Positions 25,072 to 37,000 of a stretch of 64,000 bases of DNA are shown one piece after another. A program made the translations under genes and the position numbers. The notes below the pieces were generated by a model. It was not told where the DNA came from and ran no database searches. It saw nothing but the letters and a program-made list of their open reading frames with translations. This DNA is from Streptomyces acidiscabies (GTDB lineage Bacteria > Actinomycetota > Actinomycetes > Streptomycetales > Streptomycetaceae), in NCBI RefSeq assembly GCF_020010905.1, contig NZ_JAGJBY010000002.1, positions 248,001-312,000 on the forward strand. The letters are read 5' to 3'. How positions within the stretch are numbered: the stretch's first letter is position 1; every line of letters starts with the position of its first letter.

Positions 25072-26717
25072 GCGCAACAGCCGTCCACAGCCTGTGGACA
25101 ACGGCGGCCGAACCGATCGCGAAGATCGACGCGCCGAAGATCGAATACGGGCAATTGTCGCCCACCCTGATCGTCTTGGGCGCGGCGGTCGTCGGGATCC
25201 TCGTCGAGGCGTTCGTGCCACGGAAGTCCCGTTACTACGCCCAGCTGTTCGTCTCCGTCGTCGCCCTGTGCGCCGCGTTCGCGGCGGTCGTCGCCCTCGC
25301 GGCGAAGGGGTACGGCACCACGCGCGCGGGGATCGCCGCGATGGGCGCCATCGCCGTCGACGGGCCCGCGCTGTTCCTCCAGGGCACGATCCTGCTCTCC
25401 GCCCTGGTCGGCCTGTTCACCTTCGCCGAGCGGCGCCTCGACCCCGAGGTGCACGGCAACCGGGTCGACTCGTTCGCCGCACAGGGCGCCTCCGTACCCG
25501 GCAGCGACAGCGAACAGGCCGCCGTCAAGGCCGGGTTCACGACCACCGAGGTCTTCCCGCTGCTGCTCTTCGCGGTCGCGGGCATGCTGGTCTTCCCGGC
25601 CGCCAACGACCTGCTGACGCTCTTCATCGCGCTGGAGGTCTTCTCCCTCCCGCTGTACCTGCTGTGCGCGCTCGCGCGCCGCAAGCGGCTCATGTCGCAG
25701 GAAGCGGCCGTCAAGTACTTCCTGCTCGGCTCGTTCGCCTCCGCGTTCACGCTGTTCGGCATCGCGCTGCTGTACGGGTACGCCGGTTCCGTCTCCTACG
25801 GCACCATCGCGCAGGTCGTCGACGGCACGGTCAAGTCCGTCGACCCCGCGCTCGCGGACACCATGGGCAACGACGCGCTGCTCCTCATCGGGGCCGCGCT
25901 GCTCGTCATGGGCCTGCTCTTCAAGGTCGGCGCCGTGCCGTTCCACATGTGGACGCCGGACGTCTACCAGGGTGCCCCGACGCCGGTCACCGGGTTCATG
26001 GCCGCCGCCACCAAGGTCGCCGCGTTCGGGGCGCTGCTGCGGGTCCTGTACGTGATCCTGCCGGGGCTGCGGTGGGACTGGCGGCCGGTGATGTGGGGCG
26101 TGGCCATCGTCACGATGCTGGGGGGCGCGATCGTCGCGATCACCCAGACCGACATCAAGCGGCTCCTCGCGTACTCGTCCATCGCGCACGCGGGGTTCAT
26201 CCTCGCGGGTGTCATCGCGACGACGCCCGACGGGGTCTCCTCGGTGCTCTTCTACCTGGCCGCGTACTCCTTCGTGACGATCGGCGCGTTCGCCGTGGTC
26301 ACGCTGGTCCGCGACGCCGGGGGCGAGGCGACCCACCTGTCCAAGTGGGCGGGCCTGGGCCGCCGTTCACCCCTGGTCGCCGCCGTCTTCGCCGTGTTCC
26401 TGCTGGCCTTCGCCGGCATCCCGCTGACCTCAGGGTTCGCGGGGAAGTTCGCCGTCTTCAAGGCCGCGGCTGAAGGGGGTGCGGCGCCGCTCGTCGTGGT
26501 CGGTGTGATCTCGTCCGCCATCGCCGCGTTCTTCTACATCCGGGTGATCGTCCTGATGTTCTTCAGCGAGCCGCGCCCGGACGGACCGACGGTCGCCGTG
26601 CCCTCGCCGTTGACCATGACCGCGATCGGGGTGGGGGTGGCGGTGACGCTCGTGCTCGGGGTGGCGCCGCAGTACTTCCTCGATCTGGCGGGGCAGGCGG
26701 GGGTGTTCGTGCGCTGA
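25068..26717 (+). CDS. nuoN: NADH-quinone oxidoreductase subunit N
   Basis: 549 aa, last gene of the operon. The channel Glu is in LFIALEVFSLPLYLL; FHMWTPDVYQGAPTPVTGF and IKRLLAYSSIAHAGFI are the other hallmarks. About 75 residues near 110-160 form a linker with charged residues (EVHGNRVDSFAAQ). A DnaA-box-like palindrome lies in codons 5-11. No clear terminator follows before recQ. Confidence 0.95.
   Translation: MSATAVHSLWTTAAEPIAKIDAPKIEYGQLSPTLIVLGAAVVGILVEAFVPRKSRYYAQLFVSVVALCAAFAAVVALAAKGYGTTRAGIAAMGAIAVDGPALFLQGTILLSALVGLFTFAERRLDPEVHGNRVDSFAAQGASVPGSDSEQAAVKAGFTTTEVFPLLLFAVAGMLVFPAANDLLTLFIALEVFSLPLYLLCALARRKRLMSQEAAVKYFLLGSFASAFTLFGIALLYGYAGSVSYGTIAQVVDGTVKSVDPALADTMGNDALLLIGAALLVMGLLFKVGAVPFHMWTPDVYQGAPTPVTGFMAAATKVAAFGALLRVLYVILPGLRWDWRPVMWGVAIVTMLGGAIVAITQTDIKRLLAYSSIAHAGFILAGVIATTPDGVSSVLFYLAAYSFVTIGAFAVVTLVRDAGGEATHLSKWAGLGRRSPLVAAVFAVFLLAFAGIPLTSGFAGKFAVFKAAAEGGAAPLVVVGVISSAIAAFFYIRVIVLMFFSEPRPDGPTVAVPSPLTMTAIGVGVAVTLVLGVAPQYFLDLAGQAGVFVR
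25083..25101. other. DnaA-box-like palindrome inside nuoN
   Basis: GTCCACAG-C-CTGTGGAC is a perfect inverted repeat with one central base, extended to TGTGGACAA (25093-25101). The reverse complement of that 9-mer, TTGTCCACA, is the box preferred by Streptomyces DnaA. It lies within the first codons of nuoN, far from any visible origin, so its role is unknown. Confidence 0.5.
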
Positions 26718-26820
26718 GCGGTGGTTCGGGTGTACGTCGGTCCGGTGCCCTTCTTCCGGGGGGTGCCGGGCCGTCGGTGTGTCGGGGGGTGGGTGCGGGT
26801 GTGCGGTTCTCGGGGCGGCC

Positions 26821-26829
26821 TGTGGATAA
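26821..26829 (-). other. DnaA-box-like 9-mer upstream of recQ
   Basis: TGTGGATAA is the reverse complement of TTATCCACA, the classical DnaA box. It is 83 nt before the helicase start in the 194-bp nuoN-recQ gap, which otherwise holds no recognisable gene or terminator. Confidence 0.4.
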
Positions 26830-26911
26830 CTCTGTGGGTGTCGGTGCGGGGGCCTATCGTGGGGGGTACGTGGAGGCAGTGGTTCGAGGGACGACGGGTG
26901 GGATCGGCGTG

Positions 26912-28945
<2,034 letters not shown>

Positions 28946-29044
28946 GGGGCGGGTGGCTGTGGCTGTGGCTGTGGCGTTCGCGTGGGCGTAGGGGGCTGCG
29001 CGCGGCCGTGGCGTCCCCGGTGCCCCGAGCCTCCCCCGCGCCGC

Positions 29045-29983
29045 CTACGTCAGCGCCGACAACCCCGGCGCGAACGTGATCAGCAGCGGCAGCAGGGGGA
29101 TCAGCGCGGCCACCGTCGTCGTCAGGGCCCGGTGTCGGCGCAGCAGGCGCGGGGGCGGCTGGAGGAGGCGGTCCACGCGTTCGCCGAGGAGGCGGTGGCT
29201 GGAGGCGCAGGAGAGGACGCCCCGGTGCTGGTTGAGCTCGATGAGGGCCAGGGCGGTCGTGAGGTGCCCGCAGCGCCGTGACGCCGTGTCGTCCGCGGCG
29301 AGTTCGACGAGGCGGTGGGTCTGGTCGCAGAAGTGGGCGAAGAGGGGGACGCGGGGGAAGCCGGTCGCGAGGGCCGTCGAGAGGTGCAGCAGCCAGTCGT
29401 GGTGGGCGCGCGCGTGCCCCTTCTCGTGGGTGAGGACGGCGTCGAGCTGGTGCGCGGTGAGCCGGTTCAGCGCGCCCGTGGTGACGATCAGCTGGGGCGG
29501 GCTGCCGGGCAGCCACCAGGCGTCCGGGTACTCGTCCTCCAGGACGAGGAGGGGCCCGCGCGCGGAGGGCAGGCCCGCCGGGAGGTCCGGCGCGCGCTCC
29601 CGCAGCAACGCCCGGTCGCGGACGCGCCGCCGCCGGGCCTCGACCAGCTCCCGCCCGAGCATCGCCGTCGTCCAGGCGGCCCCGCACGCCAGCAGCAGCG
29701 TCAGGACGACCGCCCACACAGGCGCGGCCGACAGGTCGTACGCCTCGGTCACCTCCCGGGGCGCGGGCGCGAAGAGCTGTGTACGGACCGTGTGGAAGAC
29801 CGCGGCGACGCCCAGCGTCAACGCGGTGACGCAGCACAGCAGTACGGTCGCCACGAGGCACTGCCACACCCACAGCCCCACCACGGGCTCCCGCTCCGGC
29901 CACCGCGCCCGCGTCAGCGCGCGCGGCACCGGCACCGCGGCCGTCAGCCCGACGGCGCTCAGCAGAAGCAGACAGATGGTCAT
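29045..29983 (-). CDS. M56 family (BlaR1/HtpX-like) membrane metallopeptidase
   Basis: 312 aa from ATG 29983. Three N-terminal hydrophobic helices, then a cytoplasmic zinc-protease domain with HEKGH (HExxH, near residue 185) and the downstream Glu ligand in ELAADD, then a C-terminal helix. Proteins of this type act in regulated proteolysis of repressors or signals. In most actinobacteria such a gene is paired with a BlaI/MecI repressor; none is next to it here. Its start overlaps the stop of the 73-residue frame (ATGA). The target is unknown. Confidence 0.82.
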   Translation of the reverse strand: MTICLLLLSAVGLTAAVPVPRALTRARWPEREPVVGLWVWQCLVATVLLCCVTALTLGVAAVFHTVRTQLFAPAPREVTEAYDLSAAPVWAVVLTLLLACGAAWTTAMLGRELVEARRRRVRDRALLRERAPDLPAGLPSARGPLLVLEDEYPDAWWLPGSPPQLIVTTGALNRLTAHQLDAVLTHEKGHARAHHDWLLHLSTALATGFPRVPLFAHFCDQTHRLVELAADDTASRRCGHLTTALALIELNQHRGVLSCASSHRLLGERVDRLLQPPPRLLRRHRALTTTVAALIPLLPLLITFAPGLSALT

Positions 29984-30201
29984 CCCACGGTTTCCGGATT
30001 CTGCTCGGAGGACGTACACGGTTGTGCGGTGAACCAGCAGGCCGGCGTCACGCTGTCACGCTCCCCGACCCGGCCGGGCGGCATCCCGGCCTCACGGGTC
30101 CTCGCGGCCAGTATGACCGCGAGCCCCGACGCCGTCAGCCCCTTGGCGGCGAGGCGCGCGGGCGGCCGTATCCCCGGCTCGGGGCGGACAGCACCCCACA
30201 C
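29980..30201 (-). CDS. possible small protein coupled to the M56 peptidase
   Basis: 73 aa, no family recognised. The support is that its codons mostly end in G or C and its stop overlaps the peptidase start as ATGA, the coupling used throughout this window. Against it: no good ribosome-binding site, no domain, and many Pro and Gly. A weakly hydrophobic segment lies near residues 20-33. The rest of the gap to 30369 (about 170 bp) holds a DnaA-box-like TTATCCACA (30258-30266) and nothing else I can name. Confidence 0.3.
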   Translation of the reverse strand: MWGAVRPEPGIRPPARLAAKGLTASGLAVILAARTREAGMPPGRVGERDSVTPACWFTAQPCTSSEQNPETVG

Positions 30202-30369
30202 ACCTCACACACCCCAACAGTCCGTACACGACACCCCTTTAGGTCGGATACGGGAAGTTATCCACAGGCTGGGACGCAATCTTGACGGAGCGGTGCGAAC
30301 GGGGAGACTCTGGGCGGGTGCCGGAGGGCCTCGGGGAGGGAGCTCTCGCTGGGCGCATCTGGGGGGCGG

Positions 30370-31614
30370 ATGGCCGAAGGGGAGGCCGGCCGGGGGTCGG
30401 CGGGTCGTGGCGTACGGCAGGGCGGGACGGGAGCAGGGACCCGGCTCGCGCGGCTGGAGGCGACGATGCGCGGCAGACTCGGCCGGGAATGCGTGTACGT
30501 GCCGTCGTGCCGGTTCGGGCTGTACGTGGCGCTGCGCCACTGGTGCCCGCCCGGCGGACGGGTCCTGATGTCGCCGGTCAACGACGACGTGATCTTCTTC
30601 GTGGTGCTCGCGGCGGGCCTGCGGCCCGTCCAGGCCCCCCTGAGGCCGCTGGACGCGTCGATCGACGTGGACGCGGTCCCGGAGGCCACCTGGGGCACCC
30701 TGTCCGCCGTACTGACGACGAACCTGTACGGCAACCCGGACGACGCCCCGCGCCTGCGCGCGAGGTGCGACGCGCTCGGCATCCCGCTGTTCGAGGACGG
30801 CGCGCACGCGATCGGCAGCGAGGCGGGCGGCAGGGCGGTCGGCGCGTGGGGCGACGCCTCCGTGTTCAGCCTGTCGAAGCACGTCGGCGCGAAGGCGGGC
30901 GGGTTCCTGTCCTGCGCGGACGCGGGTCTGCGCGACGCCCTGGAGAAGGCCCGCGAGGACCTGCTGCTTCCCGCGCGGCCGACGGCCGAACTGGCGTACG
31001 CCGTACGGCCGTACGCGGAGGCCGCCGTACGCGGTCTCGGCCTGCGCCGGGCCGCCTGGGCCACCCTGCGGCTGCTGGGGCGGATGGAGCGCGAGGAGAT
31101 CCGGATGCCGCTGCGGCCGGCGGACCTCGCGCGCGCGGGCGCCACCGCCACCGGCCTGGCCGCGTACGACCCGTGGGTCCGCGTCGACATGCACGACTAC
31201 CGCCTGAGCGCCGGGAACGGCCGCCTCGCGCGCGTGGGGCGCAAGCTGGACCGTCTGGACGGTGTGCTGACGGCCTGCCGGGAGGGTACGGAGCGTCTCC
31301 TCGCGACGCCGTGGGCGCGCGCGGGCGACGGCCCGCCGCAGCCCCTCTTCCGGGTCCCCCTGTTCGTCGAGGACCGGGACGCCGCGCGGGAGGCGCTCGC
31401 GCGCCGGGGGATCGTCGTCGGGTACCTGTACGACCCGCCGCTGGACGACTACGCGGGCGCGGAGTTCACGGACGTGTCGCCGGACCCGTCCGGGGCGCGC
31501 TGGTTCGCGCGGCACGCGCTGCCGGTCGACCCCCTGCGCGCGCGTGAGGTGATCGCGGCGCTGACGGAGGCGGGGGTGGCACCCGCGCGTGCACCGGGAG
31601 GGACCCGTGACTGA
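30370..31614 (+). CDS. DegT/DnrJ/EryC1/StrS family PLP-dependent aminotransferase
   Basis: 414 aa; ATG 30370 after GGGGGG. The family makes amino sugars on nucleotide-sugar precursors of surface glycans and antibiotics. The substrate loop VNDDVIFF, NLYGNPDD, the PLP-stacking FEDGAHAIGSE and the lysine loop SLSKHVGAKAGGFLS (Lys near 178) are all seen. Other residues diverge from the sugar-aminotransferase norm, so a non-sugar substrate is possible. First gene of the large rightward glycan operon; its last 8 nt overlap the next gene. Confidence 0.82.
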   Translation: MAEGEAGRGSAGRGVRQGGTGAGTRLARLEATMRGRLGRECVYVPSCRFGLYVALRHWCPPGGRVLMSPVNDDVIFFVVLAAGLRPVQAPLRPLDASIDVDAVPEATWGTLSAVLTTNLYGNPDDAPRLRARCDALGIPLFEDGAHAIGSEAGGRAVGAWGDASVFSLSKHVGAKAGGFLSCADAGLRDALEKAREDLLLPARPTAELAYAVRPYAEAAVRGLGLRRAAWATLRLLGRMEREEIRMPLRPADLARAGATATGLAAYDPWVRVDMHDYRLSAGNGRLARVGRKLDRLDGVLTACREGTERLLATPWARAGDGPPQPLFRVPLFVEDRDAAREALARRGIVVGYLYDPPLDDYAGAEFTDVSPDPSGARWFARHALPVDPLRAREVIAALTEAGVAPARAPGGTRD

Positions 31615-34033
31615 GACGCGGGCCGAACCCAGACAGCGCGCGGCGGCCGGTGCGCGCGAGGAGACGAAGGACGCGCCCGCGCGCGGGGGCCCCGACTCCC
31701 TCTTCAGGAACGCCTACTTCCTGATGCTCAGCACGGGCGTCTCCGCCGTCCTGGGCCTCGGGTTCTGGCTGGTCGCCGCCCGCTACTACTCCGAGGAGGC
31801 CGTCGGGCAGGGCTCCGCCGCCATCGCCGCGATGCGGCTGCTCGCGAGCATCACGGCGACGACGATGATCGGCGCGGTCGTCCGGTTCGTCCCGCGCGCG
31901 GGGCGGGCGACGGGGGCGCTGGTGTGGCGCGCGTACGCGGCGAGTTCGGTGGTCGTGGTGATCGCCGCGTGCGTGTTCCTGCTGACGCTCGACCTGTGGG
32001 GGGCCTCGTACGCGCCCCTGGGGACGCCCGCCGCCGGCGCGGTGTTCGTCGTCGCGTGCGTCGCGTGGGCGCTGCTGACGCTCCAGGACGGGGTGCTGAC
32101 GGGGCTGCGCAAGGCCCTGTGGGTGCCCGTCGGCAACGCCGTGTTCTCCATCGGCAAGCTGATCCTGCTCGCCGTGTTCGCGACCGCGCTGCCGGCGCTC
32201 GGCATCTTCGTCTCCTGGGCCGCCGCGATCGCCCTGTCGACGGTGCCGCTCGGCTGGCTGATCTTCCGCCGGCTGATCCCGCGCCAGCAGGCCGCCGACC
32301 GGCACGTCGAGCCGCCGCGTCTGCGCGAGATGGGCCGCTTCCTCGCGGGCGACTCGCTGGGCGCGCTGTTCAGCCTCGCGATGATCAACCTGCTGCCGGT
32401 GATGGTCGCCGTGCGCTTCAGCGCGGCGGAGAACGGCTACTTCTACGTCGCGTACACCGTCGGCGGCACGATGGAGTTCATGGCCATCAACATGGCCTCC
32501 TCGCTCACCGCGCACGCCTCCCACGACCCCCGTCACCTCGCCGACGGCGTACGGGGCGCGCTGCGCCGGATGACGCTGCTCCTCGTACCCGTCGTCCTCG
32601 TGCTGGTGCTGTTCGCGCCGCGCATCCTCATGCCGTTCGACGAGAACTACGCCGAGCACGGGACGACGGTGCTGCGGCTGCTGGCCCTCGGGGCGCTGCC
32701 TCGGGTCGTGGTCGAGCTGTACATCGGGGTGCTGCGGGTGCAGGGGCGGACGGGGATGCTCGCCGCGCTCCAGGGGGCGATGTGTGCGCTGGTGCTCGGG
32801 TGTGCGGCGGTGTTGTTCGGGCCCGCTGGGATCGCGGGGGCGGGGTGGGCGGTGCTGCTCGGGATGACGTTGATCGCGGGGGTGTCGGTGGTGGGGTTGC
32901 GGGCGGCGCTGCGGCCGGAGGGGGCGGGGTGGGGGCGCTCTGCGCGGGCTTCGGGGTCGGCGCCGGGTTCGGTGTCGGCGCTGGCCTCGGCCTCCGCGCC
33001 TGCGCCTGCGCTGGAGTCCGCTCATCGGCTCGGCGCGACCGCCGGGTATGCGACGGCCTCCGGGTACGGGACGAGCTGGGCTCGGCGGGCGGCTGTCGCG
33101 GACGAGGACACCGTGCCGTTGTTCATCGGGTGGCCGGGGTACGAGCGGGAGGCGCTGGAGGCGGACACGCTGGCGGTGATCGTGTGGCCGCAGGGGCGGG
33201 GTGGAGGTGTGTCGGCGGCGGGGGTGCGGTCGGGGGTCGTACCTGGGTACTACCCGGGTACGCCTCCGGGGTCGGCCTCCGAGCTGTCCTCGGGGTCGTC
33301 GTCCGAGTCCTCCTCGGGGCCGCCTGCGGGTGGGCTCCTCGGTGGGCGGGGCGTCGAACCGGCGTACGGGGCGCGGGGATTGTGGTCCGAGAAGGGGCAG
33401 CGGTGGCTGCGGGGCGGGGTGTGGACGGCGCTCGTCGCCGCTGTTGTTGTGTTCGCCTTCGGGGTGCGGGATCTGCCGTGGCTGCGGTCCTCGGGTACTA
33501 CGGGTACGGCGTCCGGGTCCGTCACCGGGCGGGCGATGCTCGACGCGCTGCCCTGGACGGCGCTCGGCGCCGGGCTCGTGCTGCTCCTGCTGTACGCCGG
33601 GGCGGTGACGCTCGGTCTGCGGCGCGATCCGTGGCTGCCGGGGACGGTGCTGGGGGCCGTGGTCCTCGCGCTGTACGCCGTACCGGTCTCGCTGGGGCGG
33701 GAACCGGAGGCGGTGGGCGGGACGTTCTATACGGAAACGGCGCGATTCCTCGCGGAGGCGATGGGGCTCGACGGGCCCGTACCGCTGCTGCGCTGGGCGC
33801 CGCCGCTGTGCCAACTGCTGTGCCTCGTCGCGCTGTCGCAGGTGCTCGCCCGGCTGGGGGAGCGGCTGCGGCTGCCCTGGACGGCGCGCTGGGGGCTCGT
33901 CTATCTCGCCGCCCTGGGGGGCTGGGCGTGGCGAGAGGCCCTGGCGCCCTTCGCGCCGCCGACTCTCGCCGCGCTCTTCGTCCTCGCCGTGCTCCTCTCG
34001 CTCCACCGCGCCCCACCGCGCCCCACGACCTGA
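31607..34033 (+). CDS. polysaccharide flippase (MOP/Wzx-like) with extra C-terminal membrane domain
   Basis: 808 aa from GTG 31607, which follows GGGAGG and overlaps the aminotransferase stop; an upstream ATG at 31589 lacks a ribosome-binding site. Residues about 30-440 resemble the multidrug/oligosaccharidyl-lipid/polysaccharide exporter fold with about 12 helices (NAYFLMLSTGVSAVLGLGFW first). A Ser/Gly/Pro-rich linker follows (about 440-600), then about 200 residues with further hydrophobic helices, which the family does not normally have. The gene probably moves lipid-linked glycan units across the membrane; the extra domain may hold a glycosyltransferase partner. The palindrome GGGTACTACCC lies in the linker. 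Confidence 0.75.
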   Translation: MTETRAEPRQRAAAGAREETKDAPARGGPDSLFRNAYFLMLSTGVSAVLGLGFWLVAARYYSEEAVGQGSAAIAAMRLLASITATTMIGAVVRFVPRAGRATGALVWRAYAASSVVVVIAACVFLLTLDLWGASYAPLGTPAAGAVFVVACVAWALLTLQDGVLTGLRKALWVPVGNAVFSIGKLILLAVFATALPALGIFVSWAAAIALSTVPLGWLIFRRLIPRQQAADRHVEPPRLREMGRFLAGDSLGALFSLAMINLLPVMVAVRFSAAENGYFYVAYTVGGTMEFMAINMASSLTAHASHDPRHLADGVRGALRRMTLLLVPVVLVLVLFAPRILMPFDENYAEHGTTVLRLLALGALPRVVVELYIGVLRVQGRTGMLAALQGAMCALVLGCAAVLFGPAGIAGAGWAVLLGMTLIAGVSVVGLRAALRPEGAGWGRSARASGSAPGSVSALASASAPAPALESAHRLGATAGYATASGYGTSWARRAAVADEDTVPLFIGWPGYEREALEADTLAVIVWPQGRGGGVSAAGVRSGVVPGYYPGTPPGSASELSSGSSSESSSGPPAGGLLGGRGVEPAYGARGLWSEKGQRWLRGGVWTALVAAVVVFAFGVRDLPWLRSSGTTGTASGSVTGRAMLDALPWTALGAGLVLLLLYAGAVTLGLRRDPWLPGTVLGAVVLALYAVPVSLGREPEAVGGTFYTETARFLAEAMGLDGPVPLLRWAPPLCQLLCLVALSQVLARLGERLRLPWTARWGLVYLAALGGWAWREALAPFAPPTLAALFVLAVLLSLHRAPPRPTT

Positions 34034-34063
34034 TCCAACGCCGAACGACAGGGGGGAACCGTC

Positions 34064-37000
34064 GTGCGCACACCGAACCAGAGAACCGGACCGGACCCGG
34101 CCAAGGGCTCCCAGAGCGCCGAGACGTCCCACCCGAACACAGACACCTCGGAACCACCCGGCGCGGGGCCGGACGAGGGGGGTACGGGTGCGCCGGGGGG
34201 CGAACGGGGGGAGGGGACACGGAAGTTGAGGCTTGGTGGGGTGGGTGAGCCGTGGGGTGGTGCCCGGGAGTCGGGGGCGGGCGAGGGGTTCGACGGTGCG
34301 GGGCGGGTGGGTGCGGGTGAGGGCGGGGCGCCGGGGGGTGCCGGGGAGTCTGGGGCGAGCGAGCGGTTTGGCGTCGCCGGGGAGGCGGGGGCGGGCGAGG
34401 AGTTCGGCGGTGCGGGGGAGCTGGGGACGGGGGAGCGGCTCGGCAGTGTCGGGCAGTTGGGGCGGGGGGAGCGGGGCGGTGGTGCCGGGCGGGTGGGCGA
34501 GGGGGAGGCCGGGGGCGGGGAGCCGAGGGGGGCTGGTTCTCCGGGCTCGGAGGGCGGGGTGGCGGAGAGGGGTGCGGAGCCGGGGGGCGGCGGAGTTGGG
34601 GGGATGGGTTCGGGTGAACCGCTGGGCGAGGGCGGGGGGTTGAGGGGCGCCGCTCGGGTGGGCGTGGGCGAGGGTGGAGAGCCGGGGAGCGCTGTTTGGG
34701 CGGGTGCGGGCGAGACCCGAGAGTCGGGGGGTGCTGCTTGGCCGGATGATCCTGGGGCTGGGGCTGGGGCTGGGGCTGGGGCTGGGGGCGCGGGTGCGGG
34801 CGTGGTGCCGGGGCACGGCGCTGTTGCGGGGACGGGGTCGGGTGAACCGCTGGGCGGGGGCGGGGGGTTGAGGGGCGCTGCTCGGGCGGGCGAGGCCGGA
34901 GAGCCGGGGAGTGCTGCTCGGGCGGGTGCGGGCGAGACCCGAGAGTCGGGGGGCGCTGCTTGGCCGGATGATCCCGGGGCCGGGGCCGGGGCCGGGGCCG
35001 GGGCTGGTGCTGGTGCTGGTGCTGGTGCGGTGGGCGCGGGCATGGTGCCGGGGCACGGCGCTGTTGGGGGGGCGGGGCCGAGTGAACCACTGGGCGTGGG
35101 TGAGGAGTTGGAGGATGCCGCTCGGGTGGATGTGGGCTTCGCCGAGTCCTCGGGGAGCCGGGGGCGTTCCGCGCGTGCGGGGCAGGTGCGGGTTGTTCGT
35201 TGGCCTGAGGCTGCGGGGCAAGGGGGCGCGGGGGAGTGGGGCGAGGCCGGTGGGGAGTCCGTGGAGGCCGAGAGGGAGGTAGAGCGGGGGTCCAGGGGCG
35301 TGACGCAGTGGGTTGCGGGAGCTGCCGGGGCCGGGCCTGGGGGGCGGTCGGGCGGTGTCCTCGGTGAAGCCGAAGTCGGCTTCGGGGTACGGGAGTCCGA
35401 CGTCTCCGCCTCTCCCTTCGGTGGTCCTGTGGGTTCCTCGGAGGGCCCGAGGGCCGTGGTTCCTTCGGGGGAGCCGGGGCCGTCCTCAGGTTCCGTAGTC
35501 CCTCCGGGGGGCCCGGTGTCGTACCCAGGTGTGTCCCCCCTGGGGCGTACGGAGCCGTCCGTGGCCCCGCCGAGCACCCCCGTCACCGCCCTCGCCGAGG
35601 ACCCCGTCACCGATCTCGCCGACCTCCCGCCCGCGCGCCCCTGGTACCACTCGGCGTTGTGGCCCGCGGCGGGGCTGGCCGGGGCGATGGGGCTGTGGGC
35701 GTACGCCGTGCGGCACACGGACGTCGGGGAGTTGGACGACTTCGGGCTGCTCACGGCGCTGCACCCGGCGTTCTGGGCGGGCCTGGTCGTGCTGACGGCC
35801 GGGTTCTGGTCCACGCTCGTCAACTCCCGCCGCAGGCACCCCGCTTGGGCACCGGCGTACGTCATCGGCCTGTTGGTGATGGAGCGCGCGACGCAGGCCG
35901 TCCTGTACCCCACCCCCCTGTACGCCTGGGCGTGGAAACACGACGCGGTGATCGACCACCTCCTCACCGCGGGCCGCCTCCAGGGCTCGGACACCCTCGG
36001 CGACATGGCCGTCTACGACCAGTGGCCCGGCTTCTTCGCGGCGCAGGCAACTCTCGTACGGCTCCTGGGAGTCGACTCGGCGGCCCAGCTCATGGCGTGG
36101 TGGCCCCTCGTCTCCAGCCTGATGCTGCTGCTCCCCCTGCTGCTGATCTACCGCACGTTCACGGAGGACAGGCGCCTGGTCTGGACGGCGGTATGGCTCT
36201 TCTACGTAGCCAACTGGGTGGGCCAGGACTACTTCTCCCCCCAGTCCGTCGCCTTCGCCCTCCACCTCGGCGTACTCGCCGTAGTCCTCAGGAGGTACGC
36301 CACCCCCCGTACCCCCGACGCCCGCTCCCGCGCGGCCGTATGGACCGTCGTCCTCACCCTGTTCGTCGTGGGGATCGTCATCTCCCACCAGCTCACCCCG
36401 GGCATGCTGGTGATCTCCCTCGCGGTCCTCTTCTTCGCGCGCCGCTACCGCGACAGGGTCCCGATCGTCACCACGGTCGTCATCTTCCTCGCCTGGTGCC
36501 TGACCGCCGCGCTGCCGTTCCTGTCCGCGACGATGCCGGACATGCTGCGCTCGGTCGGCGACATCGGCGGCAACGTCGAGACGGGCTACGGCGCCACCCC
36601 CACCGGCACGGGCGCGATCGCGACCTCCTGGGCCGCCCGCCTGCTGTCCGCGTCGGTGATCCTGCTCGCGGCGCTCGGCGCCTGGCGCCAACCGGTGCTG
36701 CGCCACCGGGCGTTGCCCCTGCTGCTGCTCGCGATCGCCCCGCTGCCGATGTTCGCGGCGAGCAGCTACGGCAGCGAGATGATCTTCCGCGTCCTGATGT
36801 TCATGCTCCCCGGCGCCGCGTTCTTCGCGGCGGCGGCGCTCATGCCGCAGGTCAGAACCCTCACGGCGACGGAACTCAACCCCCGTACGCGCCAACGGCG
36901 TTACACCTGGCTACCGCTCGCGGCCCTGCTCGCCGGCACGCTCGCGTTCGTCCCGAGCTACTCCGGCAAGGACCGCATCAGCTACTTCCCGCCCGCCGAG

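Noticed and set aside
31466..35221. A 1251-residue open frame on the minus strand.
   Set aside because: It lies opposite the flippase and repeat protein, is Pro/Arg/Thr-rich low complexity, and has no domain. It arises from high GC on the other strand.
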